Positions 44,432 to 52,741 of a DNA stretch of 64,000 nt are shown here, in pieces (position 1 is the first letter of the stretch; each line of letters begins with the position of its first letter). The stretch covers positions 3,722,001 through 3,786,000 of the forward strand of contig NZ_WIXO01000001.1 of assembly GCF_009709575.1 (NCBI RefSeq), written 5' to 3'. Source of the stretch: Streptomyces taklimakanensis (GTDB lineage: Bacteria; Actinomycetota; Actinomycetes; Streptomycetales; Streptomycetaceae). A program made the translations under genes and the position numbers. The notes under the pieces were generated by a model, which was not told the DNA's origin, did no database searches, and worked only from the letters and a program-made list of their open reading frames with translations.

Positions 44432-46146
44432 CGTGCCCCCTCCTCGTCGTCCGTCGTGCCGTTTCGGGCGGTACGGCCGCTTCCGGCCTCCGTGTCGCCG
44501 CCGTTCTCGTCGTTCTCGTCGATCTCGCCGTCCACGCCGCTCCCGCCGTCCGCGTCGCGGTTCGGGTCCGACGCGAGGCGGGCGGCGTCGCGGGGCAGCC
44601 GCAGGGTGAACACCGCGCCGCCCCCGGGCGCGTTCTCCGCGGTGATCTCGCCCCCGTGGACGTGGGCGTTCTCCTGCGCGATCGACAATCCGAGCCCGCT
44701 GCCCTCCGAGCGGGGCCGGGAGGCGCTCGCCTTGTAGAAGCGGTCGAAGACGTGCGGCAGCACCTCCTCGGGGATGCCCGGACCGTTGTCCGCCACGCGC
44801 ACCACCAGTTCGTCCCCTCCCGACGCGGACTCGTGGGTGCGCACCGACACCCGGACCGGGGAGCCGCCGTGCTTGAGCGCGTTGCCGATGAGATTGGCCA
44901 GGATCACGTCCAGCCGCCGGGGGTCCAACCGCGCCACGATGCCGCGGTCGGCGTCCAGCTCCACCGCGTCCAGCCAGGCGCGGGCGTCGATGCAGGCCGT
45001 CACCTGGTCCGCCACGTCGACGTCGTCCAGCACCAGCCGGGCCGTCCCCGCGTCGAAGCGGGTGACCTCCATCAGATTCTCCACCAGGTCGTTCAGCCGT
45101 CGGGTCTCGCTGACGACCAGCTCGACCGCGGGCGCGATCATCGGGTCGAGCGAGTCGACCTCCTCCTCCAACACCTCCGTCACCGCGGTGATCGCGGTCA
45201 TCGGGGTGCGCAGCTCGTGCGACATGTCCGCCACGAAGCGGCGGCTGGACTCCTCCCGGGCGCTCAACTCGGCGACCCGCTTCTCCAGCGCCGCGGCGGC
45301 GTCGTTGAACGTCCTGGACAGCTCGGCCAACTCGTCGCTGCCCGACACCCGCAGCCGGGTGTCCAACTTCCCCTCGCCCAGCCGCCGCGCCGCGTCCCCC
45401 AACCGCTGCACGGGCCGCAGCACCGTCGTGGCGGCGGCCTGCGCCAGCAGGGCCGCGCCGATCAGCGCCAGCGCGGTGGCGATCGCCAACGACCAGGCCA
45501 GGGAGTTGAGGTCGTCGCGCTCGGGCGCCAGCGACTTGAACATGTAGCCCGTCGGACCCCCTCCGATCACCTTCGCGCCGCCCACCAGGTACGGCTCGCC
45601 CCGCAACGTGATCCGCTGCCAGTACATGTGGTATTCGGCCTTGTTCGCCCCCTCCAGCGGACGCTTCCTCGCCACCGCGGCGCGCAGCGCCTCGGGGACG
45701 TCGCCCAGGGCGAACTCCGGGGCGGAGGTGGCGGCGCACACCGAGCCGTCGCGCTCCTCGACGGTCAGCACCACCTCGTAGCGCTGGGTGCTGTCGGCCA
45801 TGGTGTCGGCCGCGCCCCGCACCGCGTCGCAGGCGGGCGCGCGCGGCAACGCGCCCGCGTTCTCGCCCAACGACTCGCGGAAGTCGTTGAGCGCGGCGTT
45901 CTGCGCCCGGGTGAGGACGGCGTCGCGGTTGATCCAGTACGCGATGCCGGAGACGGCCACCGCGGAGACCAACGCGACCACCGCGAACACCACCACCAGC
46001 CGCAGCCGCAGGCTCGACAGCCGCAGCGAGCCGGTGATCCTGCCGGTCGCCTCCTTCGAGGGGGCGCCCCGCCCGTCGGACCCGGACTCCTCCCGTGCCC
46101 CGGCCGTTCCGCGCGCCGCGCGCGCGTCGTTCGTCACCGTGCCCAC
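44428..46146 (-). CDS. afsQ2: Sensor histidine kinase AfsQ2
   Basis: 572-residue membrane kinase. A cytoplasmic N-terminal tail (1-45), span 1 (about 48-70), an extracytoplasmic sensor region (about 71-195 with two Cys), span 2 (about 200-225), HAMP (about 225-280), HisKA with FVADMSHELRTPMTAI (phospho-His), and an HATPase_c domain with NALKHGG, VADNGPGIP and GSGLGLSIAQ. It would phosphorylate AfsQ1. GTG 46146 has GGGGAGG upstream. Identity as AfsQ2 rests on the layout sigQ - afsQ1 - afsQ2 - lipoprotein, known in S. coelicolor, where this system affects antibiotic production and nitrogen/carbon responses. The low-complexity acidic C-terminus (about 535-572) is variable. Confidence 0.88.
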   Translation of the reverse strand: MGTVTNDARAARGTAGAREESGSDGRGAPSKEATGRITGSLRLSSLRLRLVVVFAVVALVSAVAVSGIAYWINRDAVLTRAQNAALNDFRESLGENAGALPRAPACDAVRGAADTMADSTQRYEVVLTVEERDGSVCAATSAPEFALGDVPEALRAAVARKRPLEGANKAEYHMYWQRITLRGEPYLVGGAKVIGGGPTGYMFKSLAPERDDLNSLAWSLAIATALALIGAALLAQAAATTVLRPVQRLGDAARRLGEGKLDTRLRVSGSDELAELSRTFNDAAAALEKRVAELSAREESSRRFVADMSHELRTPMTAITAVTEVLEEEVDSLDPMIAPAVELVVSETRRLNDLVENLMEVTRFDAGTARLVLDDVDVADQVTACIDARAWLDAVELDADRGIVARLDPRRLDVILANLIGNALKHGGSPVRVSVRTHESASGGDELVVRVADNGPGIPEEVLPHVFDRFYKASASRPRSEGSGLGLSIAQENAHVHGGEITAENAPGGGAVFTLRLPRDAARLASDPNRDADGGSGVDGEIDENDENGGDTEAGSGRTARNGTTDDEEGAR

Positions 46147-46237
46147 CGTGCCTCCCCGTGGACGCCGTCGCGCGCGGGGACCGTGCCCACCGCGGGTATC
46201 GGCGCGGGACGCCTGCCGGCGTCGTCTGCCCTCCGTC

Positions 46238-46915
46238 TCACGTGGGCGGGTCCAGCCGGTAGCCGACCCCGCGTACCGTGCGGATCAGCGTGGGGGAGGA
46301 GGGGACGTCCTCGACCTTCGCGCGCAGCCGCTGCACGCACGCGTCGACCAGACGGGAGTCGCCCAGGTAGTCGTGTTCCCACACCAGCCGCAGCAGTTGC
46401 TGACGCGACAGCGCCTGACCGGGGCGGCGGCTCAGCTCCAACAGCAACCGCAGCTCGGTCGGGGTCAGTTGGAGGTCCCGACCGTTCTTGGTCACCGTCA
46501 TCGCCGAACGGTCGACCACCAGTGCCCCGAACGTCGCCGAGTCGCTCGCCTCCCGTTCGCCGCGCCGCATCACCGCGCGGATGCGGGCGTCCAGCACCCT
46601 GCCCTGCACCGGTTTGACGACGTAGTCGTCCGCGCCCGACTCCAGGCCGACCACGACGTCGATGTCGTCGCTGCGCGCGGTCAGCAGGATGATCGGCAGC
46701 TGGTCCGTGCGCCGGATGCGGCGGCACACCTCGAAGCCGTCGATGCCGGGCAACATGACGTCCAGCACGATCAGGTCCGGCCGTTGTTCGCGCAGCATCC
46801 TGAGACCGTCCTCACCCGAGGCGGCGGTCACCACACGGTGACCCTGCCGGGTCAGACCCATCTCCAGGGCGGTACGGACGGCCTCGTCGTCCTCGATCAG
46901 CAACAGGAAAGGCAC
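46238..46915 (-). CDS. afsQ1: Response regulator AfsQ1 (OmpR/PhoB type)
   Basis: 225 residues: receiver domain (1-115) starting PFLLLIEDDEAVRTALEM with the acidic pocket, phospho-acceptor Asp in LIVLDVMLPGIDG, Thr in ILLTARSDD and Lys in YVVKPV; and an OmpR winged helix (about 130-225) with LQLTPTELRLLLELSRRPG and VDACVQRLRAKVE, ending VRGVGYRLDPPT. GTG 46915 gives the 225-residue length I recall for AfsQ1 and has a leaderless -10, CAGAAT, seven bases before it. Divergent from sigQ, with a GTGAC-N6-GTGAC element between. Confidence 0.92.
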   Translation of the reverse strand: MPFLLLIEDDEAVRTALEMGLTRQGHRVVTAASGEDGLRMLREQRPDLIVLDVMLPGIDGFEVCRRIRRTDQLPIILLTARSDDIDVVVGLESGADDYVVKPVQGRVLDARIRAVMRRGEREASDSATFGALVVDRSAMTVTKNGRDLQLTPTELRLLLELSRRPGQALSRQQLLRLVWEHDYLGDSRLVDACVQRLRAKVEDVPSSPTLIRTVRGVGYRLDPPT

Positions 46916-47006
46916 GGGCGCCATTCTGGCGCATCCCGCGGCCGGGCTTCGACCTGCCGGCGTGCGCGGGACGCCCACGACGCCGGTCGTCCCGCACCGG
47001 GGCCCT

Positions 47007-47022
47007 GTGACACCCCTGTGAC
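47007..47022. promoter_or_regulatory. AfsQ1 binding site candidate
   Basis: GTGAC (47007-47011), six bases, GTGAC (47018-47022): an exact match to GTnAC-N6-GTnAC, the consensus I recall for AfsQ1. It lies in the afsQ1-sigQ intergenic region, 86 bases before the sigQ ATG and 92 bases before the afsQ1 start. Confidence 0.7.
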
Positions 47023-47107
47023 AGTCGGGGAACCCCGTCATGAAACTGCCCCGGCAATGTATTCGGCACAAGCAAGCGCACGGGCCGGCTCCAGAGGGGG
47101 GCGCGAG

Positions 47108-47884
47108 ATGACCACACTGCACCGCACCATCACCAGCGCAGTTATCCAGACGCGTCTGCACGCCCCCGCGGTTCCCGACCGGGGCGCGCAGAAGTCCGGC
47201 GTCGCGGGACCGGGGGTGTCCTCCGCGCAGCGGGGGTGCGCCCGTGGCGCCGGGCGGCAGCGGCCGAGGCACATCGCGGCCGTGGAGGAGCCGGTCGGGG
47301 GGAGCGGTCCGGCGGGGGAGGAACCGTGCGGGGAGGTCGCGGGGGAGCGGCGCCGGGGGGTCTCGGAGGCGGAGTTCACCGCCTACGTGCGAGAGCGCCG
47401 CGCCTCCCTGTACGCCACCGCGTACCACCTCACCGGCGACCGCCACGAGGCCGAGGACCTGCTCCAGAGCGCGCTGTTCTCCACCTACCGGGCCTGGGAC
47501 CGGATCAGCGACAAGGCGGCCGTCGGGGGGTACCTCCGCCGCACCATGACCAATCTGCACATCAGCGCCTGGCGCCGCCGCAAGCTCAACGAGTACCCGA
47601 CCGAGGAGCTGCCGGAGTCGGCGGGCGAGAGCGACGCGATGCGCGGCACCGAACTGCGCGCGGTCCTGTGGCAGGCGCTGGCCCGGCTGCCGGAGCTCCA
47701 GCGCACCATGCTGGTCCTGCGCTACTACGAGGGCCGCACCGACCCGGAGATCGCGGACATCCTGAACATCAGCGTCGGCACGGTCAAGAGCAGCATCTGG
47801 CGCTCCCTGCGCCGGTTGCGCGACGACGAGTCGCTCAGCTTCGGCCGCGACCTGGAGGAGAGCTTCGGGGAACTGGTCGCCTGA
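47108..47884 (+). CDS. sigQ: ECF sigma factor SigQ (SigE family)
   Basis: 258 residues. An unusually long N-terminal extension (about 1-88, low complexity, Gly/Arg-rich) precedes sigma region 2 (about 95-160: FTAYVRERRASLYATAYHLTG split by loops, DRHEAEDLLQSALFSTYRAW, TMTNLHISAWRRRK) and region 4 (about 195-250: ALARLPELQRTMLVLRYYEG, DPEIADILNISVGTVKSSIW). ATG 47108 follows AGGGGGG; a shorter product starting near residue 85 cannot be excluded. Divergent from afsQ1, with the predicted AfsQ1 site upstream. In S. coelicolor sigQ is a known AfsQ1 target. Confidence 0.88.
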   Translation: MTTLHRTITSAVIQTRLHAPAVPDRGAQKSGVAGPGVSSAQRGCARGAGRQRPRHIAAVEEPVGGSGPAGEEPCGEVAGERRRGVSEAEFTAYVRERRASLYATAYHLTGDRHEAEDLLQSALFSTYRAWDRISDKAAVGGYLRRTMTNLHISAWRRRKLNEYPTEELPESAGESDAMRGTELRAVLWQALARLPELQRTMLVLRYYEGRTDPEIADILNISVGTVKSSIWRSLRRLRDDESLSFGRDLEESFGELVA

Positions 47885-47968
47885 CGGGCGGCCGGCCCCG
47901 GGGACGGGGGGGACCGAGGGGGAACAGGGGGGAACAGAGGGGGAGGAACGGGGGAACACGGGGGAGGG

Positions 47969-48010
47969 CGAGCGGGTCCGGTCGGCCGGGGGTCCGACCG
48001 GACCCGCTCG
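47969..48010. terminator. 17-bp bidirectional terminator
   Basis: Perfect inverted repeat (47969-47985 with 47994-48010), 8-base loop, between the convergent sigQ and uridine kinase-like genes. Confidence 0.85.
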
Positions 48011-48011
48011 T

Positions 48012-48629
48012 TCACACGTGCGCGGCCGACGGCACGCGGAGGGCCGCTATCCGGGCCAGGGCCTCGTCGCGGCCGCAGGCGTGGGCTCCCAGGGAGACGT
48101 GCCGGGCCACGATCGCGCCCTCGTCGCGCATCAACGTCCAGCCGCGACGCACCAGGACGGGCAGCGGCTTGCGGCCCTCGCGCACGTCGCGGACCAGCCG
48201 GCGCCGGAACGTGGTGGAGGGACGGCCGCGCAGGCACAGCGCGTCGGCCAGCACCCCCGCCTCCCGGCACTGTCCGACGATGTCGGCGGCGAAGACGCCC
48301 TCGGCGACGAACAGCCGCGCGCCGCCCAGCGTCAGCTCCTCCTCGCCGACGCGTGCGCTGGTGGAGATGTCGTACACCGGCACGGTGGCGCGGCCGTGCT
48401 CGCACAGGGCGGCGATCGTGGCGACGGCGGCCTCGGCGTCCCAGGAGGCCGGGTCGTCCCAGTCCACCAGGTCGCTGCCGGGGAACAGGGGGAGGGACGG
48501 GTCCCCGGCCTCCTTGTAGAAGTCGTCCAGGCGCAGCACGGGCAGCCCGGTGCGGGCGGCGAGCGAGGACTTCCCCGATCCGGAGGGACCGGTCAGGAGG
48601 ATCACGCGGGTGGGGTCGGGAGAGGTCAC
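48012..48629 (-). CDS. Uridine kinase-like P-loop protein
   Basis: 205 residues. P-loop LTGPSGSGKSSLAAR (about 11-25), LRLDDFYKEAGDPSL (uridine kinase-type substrate loop), DWDDPASWD, TVPVYDISTS and AEGVFAADIV. These fit the uridine kinase/phosphoribulokinase family, which phosphorylates uridine or cytidine with ATP/GTP. GTG 48629 is chosen because the fold starts right after; the frame extending to 48776 overlaps the divergent gene. Located among nucleoside salvage genes, but no nucleoside operator is seen before it. Confidence 0.82.
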   Translation of the reverse strand: MTSPDPTRVILLTGPSGSGKSSLAARTGLPVLRLDDFYKEAGDPSLPLFPGSDLVDWDDPASWDAEAAVATIAALCEHGRATVPVYDISTSARVGEEELTLGGARLFVAEGVFAADIVGQCREAGVLADALCLRGRPSTTFRRRLVRDVREGRKPLPVLVRRGWTLMRDEGAIVARHVSLGAHACGRDEALARIAALRVPSAAHV

Positions 48630-48748
48630 GGAAGACCATTCTCGGTCATCCACGGGCGCCCCGGTACACGTGTGCGCGGAACGCCCGGCTCGTATACGCT
48701 GCGTCACCGTACGATCACGCACGACGAGTTCACTGGGGTAGGTGTCCC

Positions 48749-49213
48749 ATGACGGCTCAACGCCGCCGGCACGCACGAGAGAAGCAGGCCCGCACGAGGA
48801 GGAACGGCGCCCCGCGCGCCCTGCTGCGGGTCGGCCTGACGTTCTCCGCCGTCGGAGCCACGGTGACGGGAGGGGCGACGGCGGCCGCCGCGGCGGAGCC
48901 CGAGCCGCTGCTCCAGGCGTCGAGCCTCACCGCGTTGGTCTCGCCGGAGTCGCTGGGGACGAGCGCGAGGGGCGCGGCCGAGGCGCTGGGGGCGATGGAG
49001 CACGCGACGACCGGGGCGCTGCGTCCGGCGAAGGACCACCGGTTGCATCCACTGGCGGGCACGGGGGTGGATCCGCTGGCCAACTCGGCGAGCACCCGGA
49101 TCGCCGACTTCCACCCCGTGAGCACCGAGGCGGTGACGGGGCCGATCTCCCGCGGCGCCTCGCCCCGCGAACTGCCGGTGGCGGGGCCGGTGCTGGGGCT
49201 GCTGCCGGGCTGA
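48749..49213 (+). CDS. Small secreted protein (154 aa)
   Basis: Basic N-terminus (1-27, many Arg/Lys), signal segment (about 28-50: LLRVGLTFSAVGATVTGGATA) and a mature part without Cys: LLQASSLTALVSPESLGTSA, EALGAMEHATTGALRP, DPLANSASTRIADFHP, and an end RELPVAGPVLGLLPG. ATG 48749 with GGGGTAGG upstream. No domain recognised. Similar plan to the 120-residue protein at 42318-42680. Confidence 0.65.
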   Translation: MTAQRRRHAREKQARTRRNGAPRALLRVGLTFSAVGATVTGGATAAAAAEPEPLLQASSLTALVSPESLGTSARGAAEALGAMEHATTGALRPAKDHRLHPLAGTGVDPLANSASTRIADFHPVSTEAVTGPISRGASPRELPVAGPVLGLLPG

Positions 49214-49230
49214 GCCGGGGTGGCGTCCGC

Positions 49231-49270
49231 CGTGCGGTGCACGGGCGGCGGAAGCCACCCGTGCACCGCA
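49231..49270. terminator. 14-bp bidirectional terminator
   Basis: GTGCGGTGCACGGG (49231-49244) pairs with CCCGTGCACCGCAC (49257-49270), between the convergent secreted-protein and aldehyde dehydrogenase-like genes. Confidence 0.8.
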
Positions 49271-49279
49271 CGCGTGCCG

Positions 49280-50176
49280 TCAGACGCCGATGGGGTGCCA
49301 GACGGTCTTGGTCTCCAGGAACGCCAGCATCCGCTTGGTACCGGGATCGGCGGACCAGTCGGCGGCCGTGGCGTCGCCCTCCGGGCGGAGCACCCGCTTG
49401 AGGTTCTCCGCGGCGGCCGTCTCCAGCTCCTTGGCGAGGTCGGCGTCGGCGCCCGTCAGGTCGATCGCGTTGACGTCCTGGTGGGCGGCGAGCGGTGCGG
49501 CGATCTCGGCCGTCCGCCCGGAGAGGACGTTGACCACGCCGCCGGGCAGGTCGGAGGTGGCCAGCACCTCGGCCAGGGAGAGGGCGGGCAGGGGGGCCCG
49601 CTCGCTCGCGACGACCACCGCCGTGTTGCCGGTGACGATCACCGGGGCGAGCACCGAGACCAGGCCCAACAGGGAGGACTCCCGCGGGGCCACGACGGCG
49701 ACCACACCGGTCGGTTCGGGGGTGGAGAGGTTGAAGTACGGGCCGGCGACGGGGTTGGCCCCGCCCGCGACCTGGGCGATCTTGTCGGACCAGCCCGCGT
49801 ACCACACCCAGCGGTCCACGGCGGCGTCCACCCGGGCGGCGGCCTTCGCCTTCGACAGCCCCTCGGCGGCGGCGACCTCGGCGGTGAACTGCTCGCGGCG
49901 GCCCTCCAACATCTCGGCGACCCGGTAGAGGATCTGGCCGCGGTTGTAGGCCGTCGCACCCGACCAGCCGCCGAACGCCTTGCGGGCGGCGACGACCGCG
50001 TCCCGGGCGTCCTTGCGGGAGGCCAGCGGTGCGTTGGCCAGCCGGTTGCCGCGCGTGTCGGTCACTTCGTACACCCGTCCGCTCTCGGACCGGGGGAACT
50101 TCCCCCCGACGAACAGCTTGTAGGTCTTCAGGACGCTCAGCCGCGGGTGCGCGGCGCTGCCGGAGCTGTCAGACAT
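49280..50176 (-). CDS. Truncated aldehyde dehydrogenase-like protein (no catalytic Cys)
   Basis: 298 residues, about 180 shorter than a normal aldehyde dehydrogenase. It begins like one (LFVGGKFPRSESGRVYEV; AARKAFGGWSGATAYNRGQI; PTGVVAVVAPRESSLLGLVS in the place of the NAD-binding PWNFP motif) and ends after LKRVL with a short unrelated tail. The catalytic Glu (LELGGK) and Cys (GQxC) regions are absent. ATG 50176 overlaps the stop of the true dehydrogenase by eight bases, so the two are made together. Codon use is normal and the frame intact, so this looks like a maintained pseudoenzyme, perhaps a structural partner. Similar pairs are found downstream of deoC in other Streptomyces, from memory. 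Confidence 0.75.
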   Translation of the reverse strand: MSDSSGSAAHPRLSVLKTYKLFVGGKFPRSESGRVYEVTDTRGNRLANAPLASRKDARDAVVAARKAFGGWSGATAYNRGQILYRVAEMLEGRREQFTAEVAAAEGLSKAKAAARVDAAVDRWVWYAGWSDKIAQVAGGANPVAGPYFNLSTPEPTGVVAVVAPRESSLLGLVSVLAPVIVTGNTAVVVASERAPLPALSLAEVLATSDLPGGVVNVLSGRTAEIAAPLAAHQDVNAIDLTGADADLAKELETAAAENLKRVLRPEGDATAADWSADPGTKRMLAFLETKTVWHPIGV

Positions 50177-51605
50177 CGAGGTACGCCTCCAGACCGTGAC
50201 GGCCGCCCTCGCGGCCGAAGCCCGACTCCTTGTAGCCGCCGAACGGCGAGGTCGGGTCGAACTTGTTGAACGTGTTGGCCCACACCACACCGGCCCGGAG
50301 CCGGTTCGCCATCGCCAGGATGCGCGATCCCTTCTCCGTCCACACGCCCGCGGACAGGCCGTACTGCGAGTTGTTGGCCTTGGCCACCGCCTCGTCCGGG
50401 GTGCGGAAGGTCAGCACCGACAGCACGGGGCCGAAGATCTCCTCACGGGCGATCCGGTGGGCCTGGGTGACGTTCGTGAAGACCGTCGGCGGGAACCACC
50501 AACCGCGCTCGGGCAGGTCGCACGCCGGGGACCAGCGCTCGGCGCCCTCGGCCTCGCCGCTGTCGGCGAGTTCGGTGATGCGGGCGAGCTGCTCGGCCGA
50601 GTTGATCGCGCCGACGTCGGTGTTCTTGTCCAGCGGGTCGCCGACCCGCAGGGTGGCCAGGCGGCGCTTGAGGGCGTCCAGCAGCTCGTCCCGGATCGAC
50701 TCCTGGACCAGCAGGCGGGAGCCCGCGCAGCAGACCTGGCCCTGGTTGAAGTAGATGGCGTTCACGATGCCCTCGACGGCCTGGTCGATCGGCGCGTCGT
50801 CGAAGACGATGTTGGCGCCCTTGCCGCCCAGCTCCAGCGTGAGCTTCTTGGCGCTCCCCGCGACCGTGCGGGCGATCTGCTTGCCGACGGCCGTGGAGCC
50901 GGTGAAGGCGACCTTGTCGATCCCCTCGTGCGCCACCAGCGCGGCGCCGGTGGAGCCGTCGCCGGTGAGGATGTTGACCACCCCCCTGGGCAGCCCGGCC
51001 TGGCGGCAGACGTCCGCGAAGAACAGCGCCGACAGCGGGGTCGTCTCCGCGGGCTTGAGGACGACGGTGTTGCCGCAGGCCAGTGCCGGGGCGACCTTCC
51101 AGGCCAGCATCAGCAGCGGGAAGTTCCACGGGATGATCTGGCCGGCCACGCCCAGCGGACGCGGGTCGGGGCCGAAGCCGGCGTGGGAGAGCTTGTCGGC
51201 CCAGCCCGCGTGGTAGAAGAAGTGCGCGGCGACCTGCGGCAGATCGGCGTCGCGGGTCTCGCGGATCGGCTTGCCGTTGTCCAGGGTCTCCAGGACGGCC
51301 AGCTCGCGCGAGCGCTCCTGGATGATCCGGGCGATCCGGAACAGGTACTTGGCGCGCTCGGCGCCGGGCAGCGCCGACCAGGGGCCGAAGGCGCGGCGGG
51401 CGGCGGCCACGGCGGCGTCCACGTCCTCGGCGCCGGCGTGGGCGACCTCGGAGAGCACCTCCTCGGTGGCCGGCGAGACCGTCTTGAGGACCCTGCCGTC
51501 GGCGGCCTCGCGGAACTCTCCGTCGACGAAGAGGCCGTAGGAGGGGGCGATGTCCACCACGGCGCGGGACTCGGGCGCGGGCGCGTACTCGAACATGGGG
51601 CTCAT
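50169..51605 (-). CDS. Aldehyde dehydrogenase
   Basis: 478-residue NAD(P)-dependent aldehyde dehydrogenase with all key parts: IIPWNFPLLMLAWKVAPALA (cofactor site, about 145-164), FTGSTAVGKQIA, catalytic Glu in LELGGKGANIVF (about 247-258), catalytic Cys in GQVCCAGSRL, EEIFGPVLSVL and SPFGGYKESGFGREGG. Start ATG 51605 is five bases after the deoC stop, so it is in the deoC operon. DeoC yields acetaldehyde and glyceraldehyde-3-phosphate; this enzyme is placed to oxidise the acetaldehyde to acetate. Substrate is inferred from context. Confidence 0.92.
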   Translation of the reverse strand: MSPMFEYAPAPESRAVVDIAPSYGLFVDGEFREAADGRVLKTVSPATEEVLSEVAHAGAEDVDAAVAAARRAFGPWSALPGAERAKYLFRIARIIQERSRELAVLETLDNGKPIRETRDADLPQVAAHFFYHAGWADKLSHAGFGPDPRPLGVAGQIIPWNFPLLMLAWKVAPALACGNTVVLKPAETTPLSALFFADVCRQAGLPRGVVNILTGDGSTGAALVAHEGIDKVAFTGSTAVGKQIARTVAGSAKKLTLELGGKGANIVFDDAPIDQAVEGIVNAIYFNQGQVCCAGSRLLVQESIRDELLDALKRRLATLRVGDPLDKNTDVGAINSAEQLARITELADSGEAEGAERWSPACDLPERGWWFPPTVFTNVTQAHRIAREEIFGPVLSVLTFRTPDEAVAKANNSQYGLSAGVWTEKGSRILAMANRLRAGVVWANTFNKFDPTSPFGGYKESGFGREGGRHGLEAYLDV

Positions 51606-51610
51606 CTCGA

Positions 51611-52612
51611 TCAGTCCACCGTCACGTAGTCGGGGCCGGAGTAGCGCCCGGTGGTCAGCTTCTGGCGCTGCATCAGCAGGTCGTTCAGGAGACTGGAGGC
51701 GCCGAAGCGGAACCAGTCGGGGTGCAGCCAGTCGTCGCCGAGGGTCTCGTTCACCATCACCAGGTACCGGACCGCGTCCTTGGTGGTGCGGATGCCGCCG
51801 GCGGGCTTGACCCCGACCTGCCGGCCCGTGGTGGCGCGGAAGTCGCGCACGGCCTCCAGCATCACCAGGGTGTTGGCGGGGGTGGCGTTGACCGCGACCT
51901 TTCCGGTGGAGGTCTTGATGACGTCGGCGCCGGCGAGCATCGCCAGCCAGGAGGCGCGGCGGATGTTGTCGTACGTGGACAGCTCGCCGTTCTCGAAGAT
52001 GACCTTCAGGTGCGCGTCCTCGCCGTCGGTACGGGCGCACGCCTCCTTCACGGCCCTGATCTCCTCGAAGACCCGCAGGTAGCGGCCGGAGAGGAAGGCG
52101 CCCCGGTCGATCACCATGTCGATCTCGTCGGCGCCGGCCGCCACCGCGTCGCGGGTGTCCGCCAGCTTCACGTCCAGCGCGGCGCGGCCGGAGGGGAAGG
52201 CGGTGGCGACGGAGGCGACCTTGACGTCCTGCCCGCCGCCGGTGGCCAGGGCCTCCTTGGCGGTGGCCACCATGTCCGGGTAGACGCAGATCGCGGCGAC
52301 CTTCGGGACGGTGCGGTCGGTGGGGTCGGGGTTGACGCCCTTGGCGCACAGCGCCCGGACCTTGCCGGGGGTGTCGGCGCCCTCCAGGGTCGTCAGGTCG
52401 ATCATGGAGATGGCGAGGTCGATGGCGTACGCCTTCGCCGTGGTCTTGATCGAGCGGGTGCCGAGCATCGCGGCGCGGGCTTCGAGGCCGACCGCGTCGA
52501 CCCCGGGGAGGCCGTGCAGGAAACGGCGGAGCGCGGCATCGGAGGCGGTGGCGTCCGCCAGCGCGGGGGGCGGCGCGGCGGAGGGCGCGGGAGACATGGC
52601 AGACATGGTCAC
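51611..52612 (-). CDS. deoC: Deoxyribose-phosphate aldolase
   Basis: 333 residues; cleaves 2-deoxyribose-5-phosphate into acetaldehyde and glyceraldehyde-3-phosphate. Barrel motifs: MIDLTTLEGADTPGKVRALC (about 80-99), VAAICVYPDMV, VASVATAFPSGRA (about 150-162), DEIDMVIDRGAFLSG, LKVIFENGELS, Schiff-base Lys in DVIKTSTGKVAVNATP (about 239-254), and VGVKPAGGIRT (second Lys). Long-type DeoC with an N-terminal extension of about 70 residues. GTG 52612 is proposed because TATGCT lies six bases before it, the same leaderless spacing as add and punA; ATG 52606 and 52597 are alternatives. Confidence 0.92.
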   Translation of the reverse strand: MTMSAMSPAPSAAPPPALADATASDAALRRFLHGLPGVDAVGLEARAAMLGTRSIKTTAKAYAIDLAISMIDLTTLEGADTPGKVRALCAKGVNPDPTDRTVPKVAAICVYPDMVATAKEALATGGGQDVKVASVATAFPSGRAALDVKLADTRDAVAAGADEIDMVIDRGAFLSGRYLRVFEEIRAVKEACARTDGEDAHLKVIFENGELSTYDNIRRASWLAMLAGADVIKTSTGKVAVNATPANTLVMLEAVRDFRATTGRQVGVKPAGGIRTTKDAVRYLVMVNETLGDDWLHPDWFRFGASSLLNDLLMQRQKLTTGRYSGPDYVTVD

Positions 52613-52648
52613 CAGACGAGCATATCTACGCGCGTAGCGACCTGTCAC
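52612..52648 (-). promoter_or_regulatory. Nucleoside operator within the deoC promoter
   Basis: On the minus strand: -35 GTGACA (52648-52643), perfect operator CTACGCGCGTAG (52637-52626), -10 TATGCT (52624-52619), then six bases to GTG 52612. The operator fills the -35/-10 spacer, a layout expected for repression. Confidence 0.82.
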
Positions 52649-52741
52649 CCCCCTCACTCCCGCCGGTATGCCGGATTCCGGTTCTGTATCGGACCTCGTC
52701 GCTCGACCGCGCCCACCGGGGGATCGGGCAGAATCGGGGCC

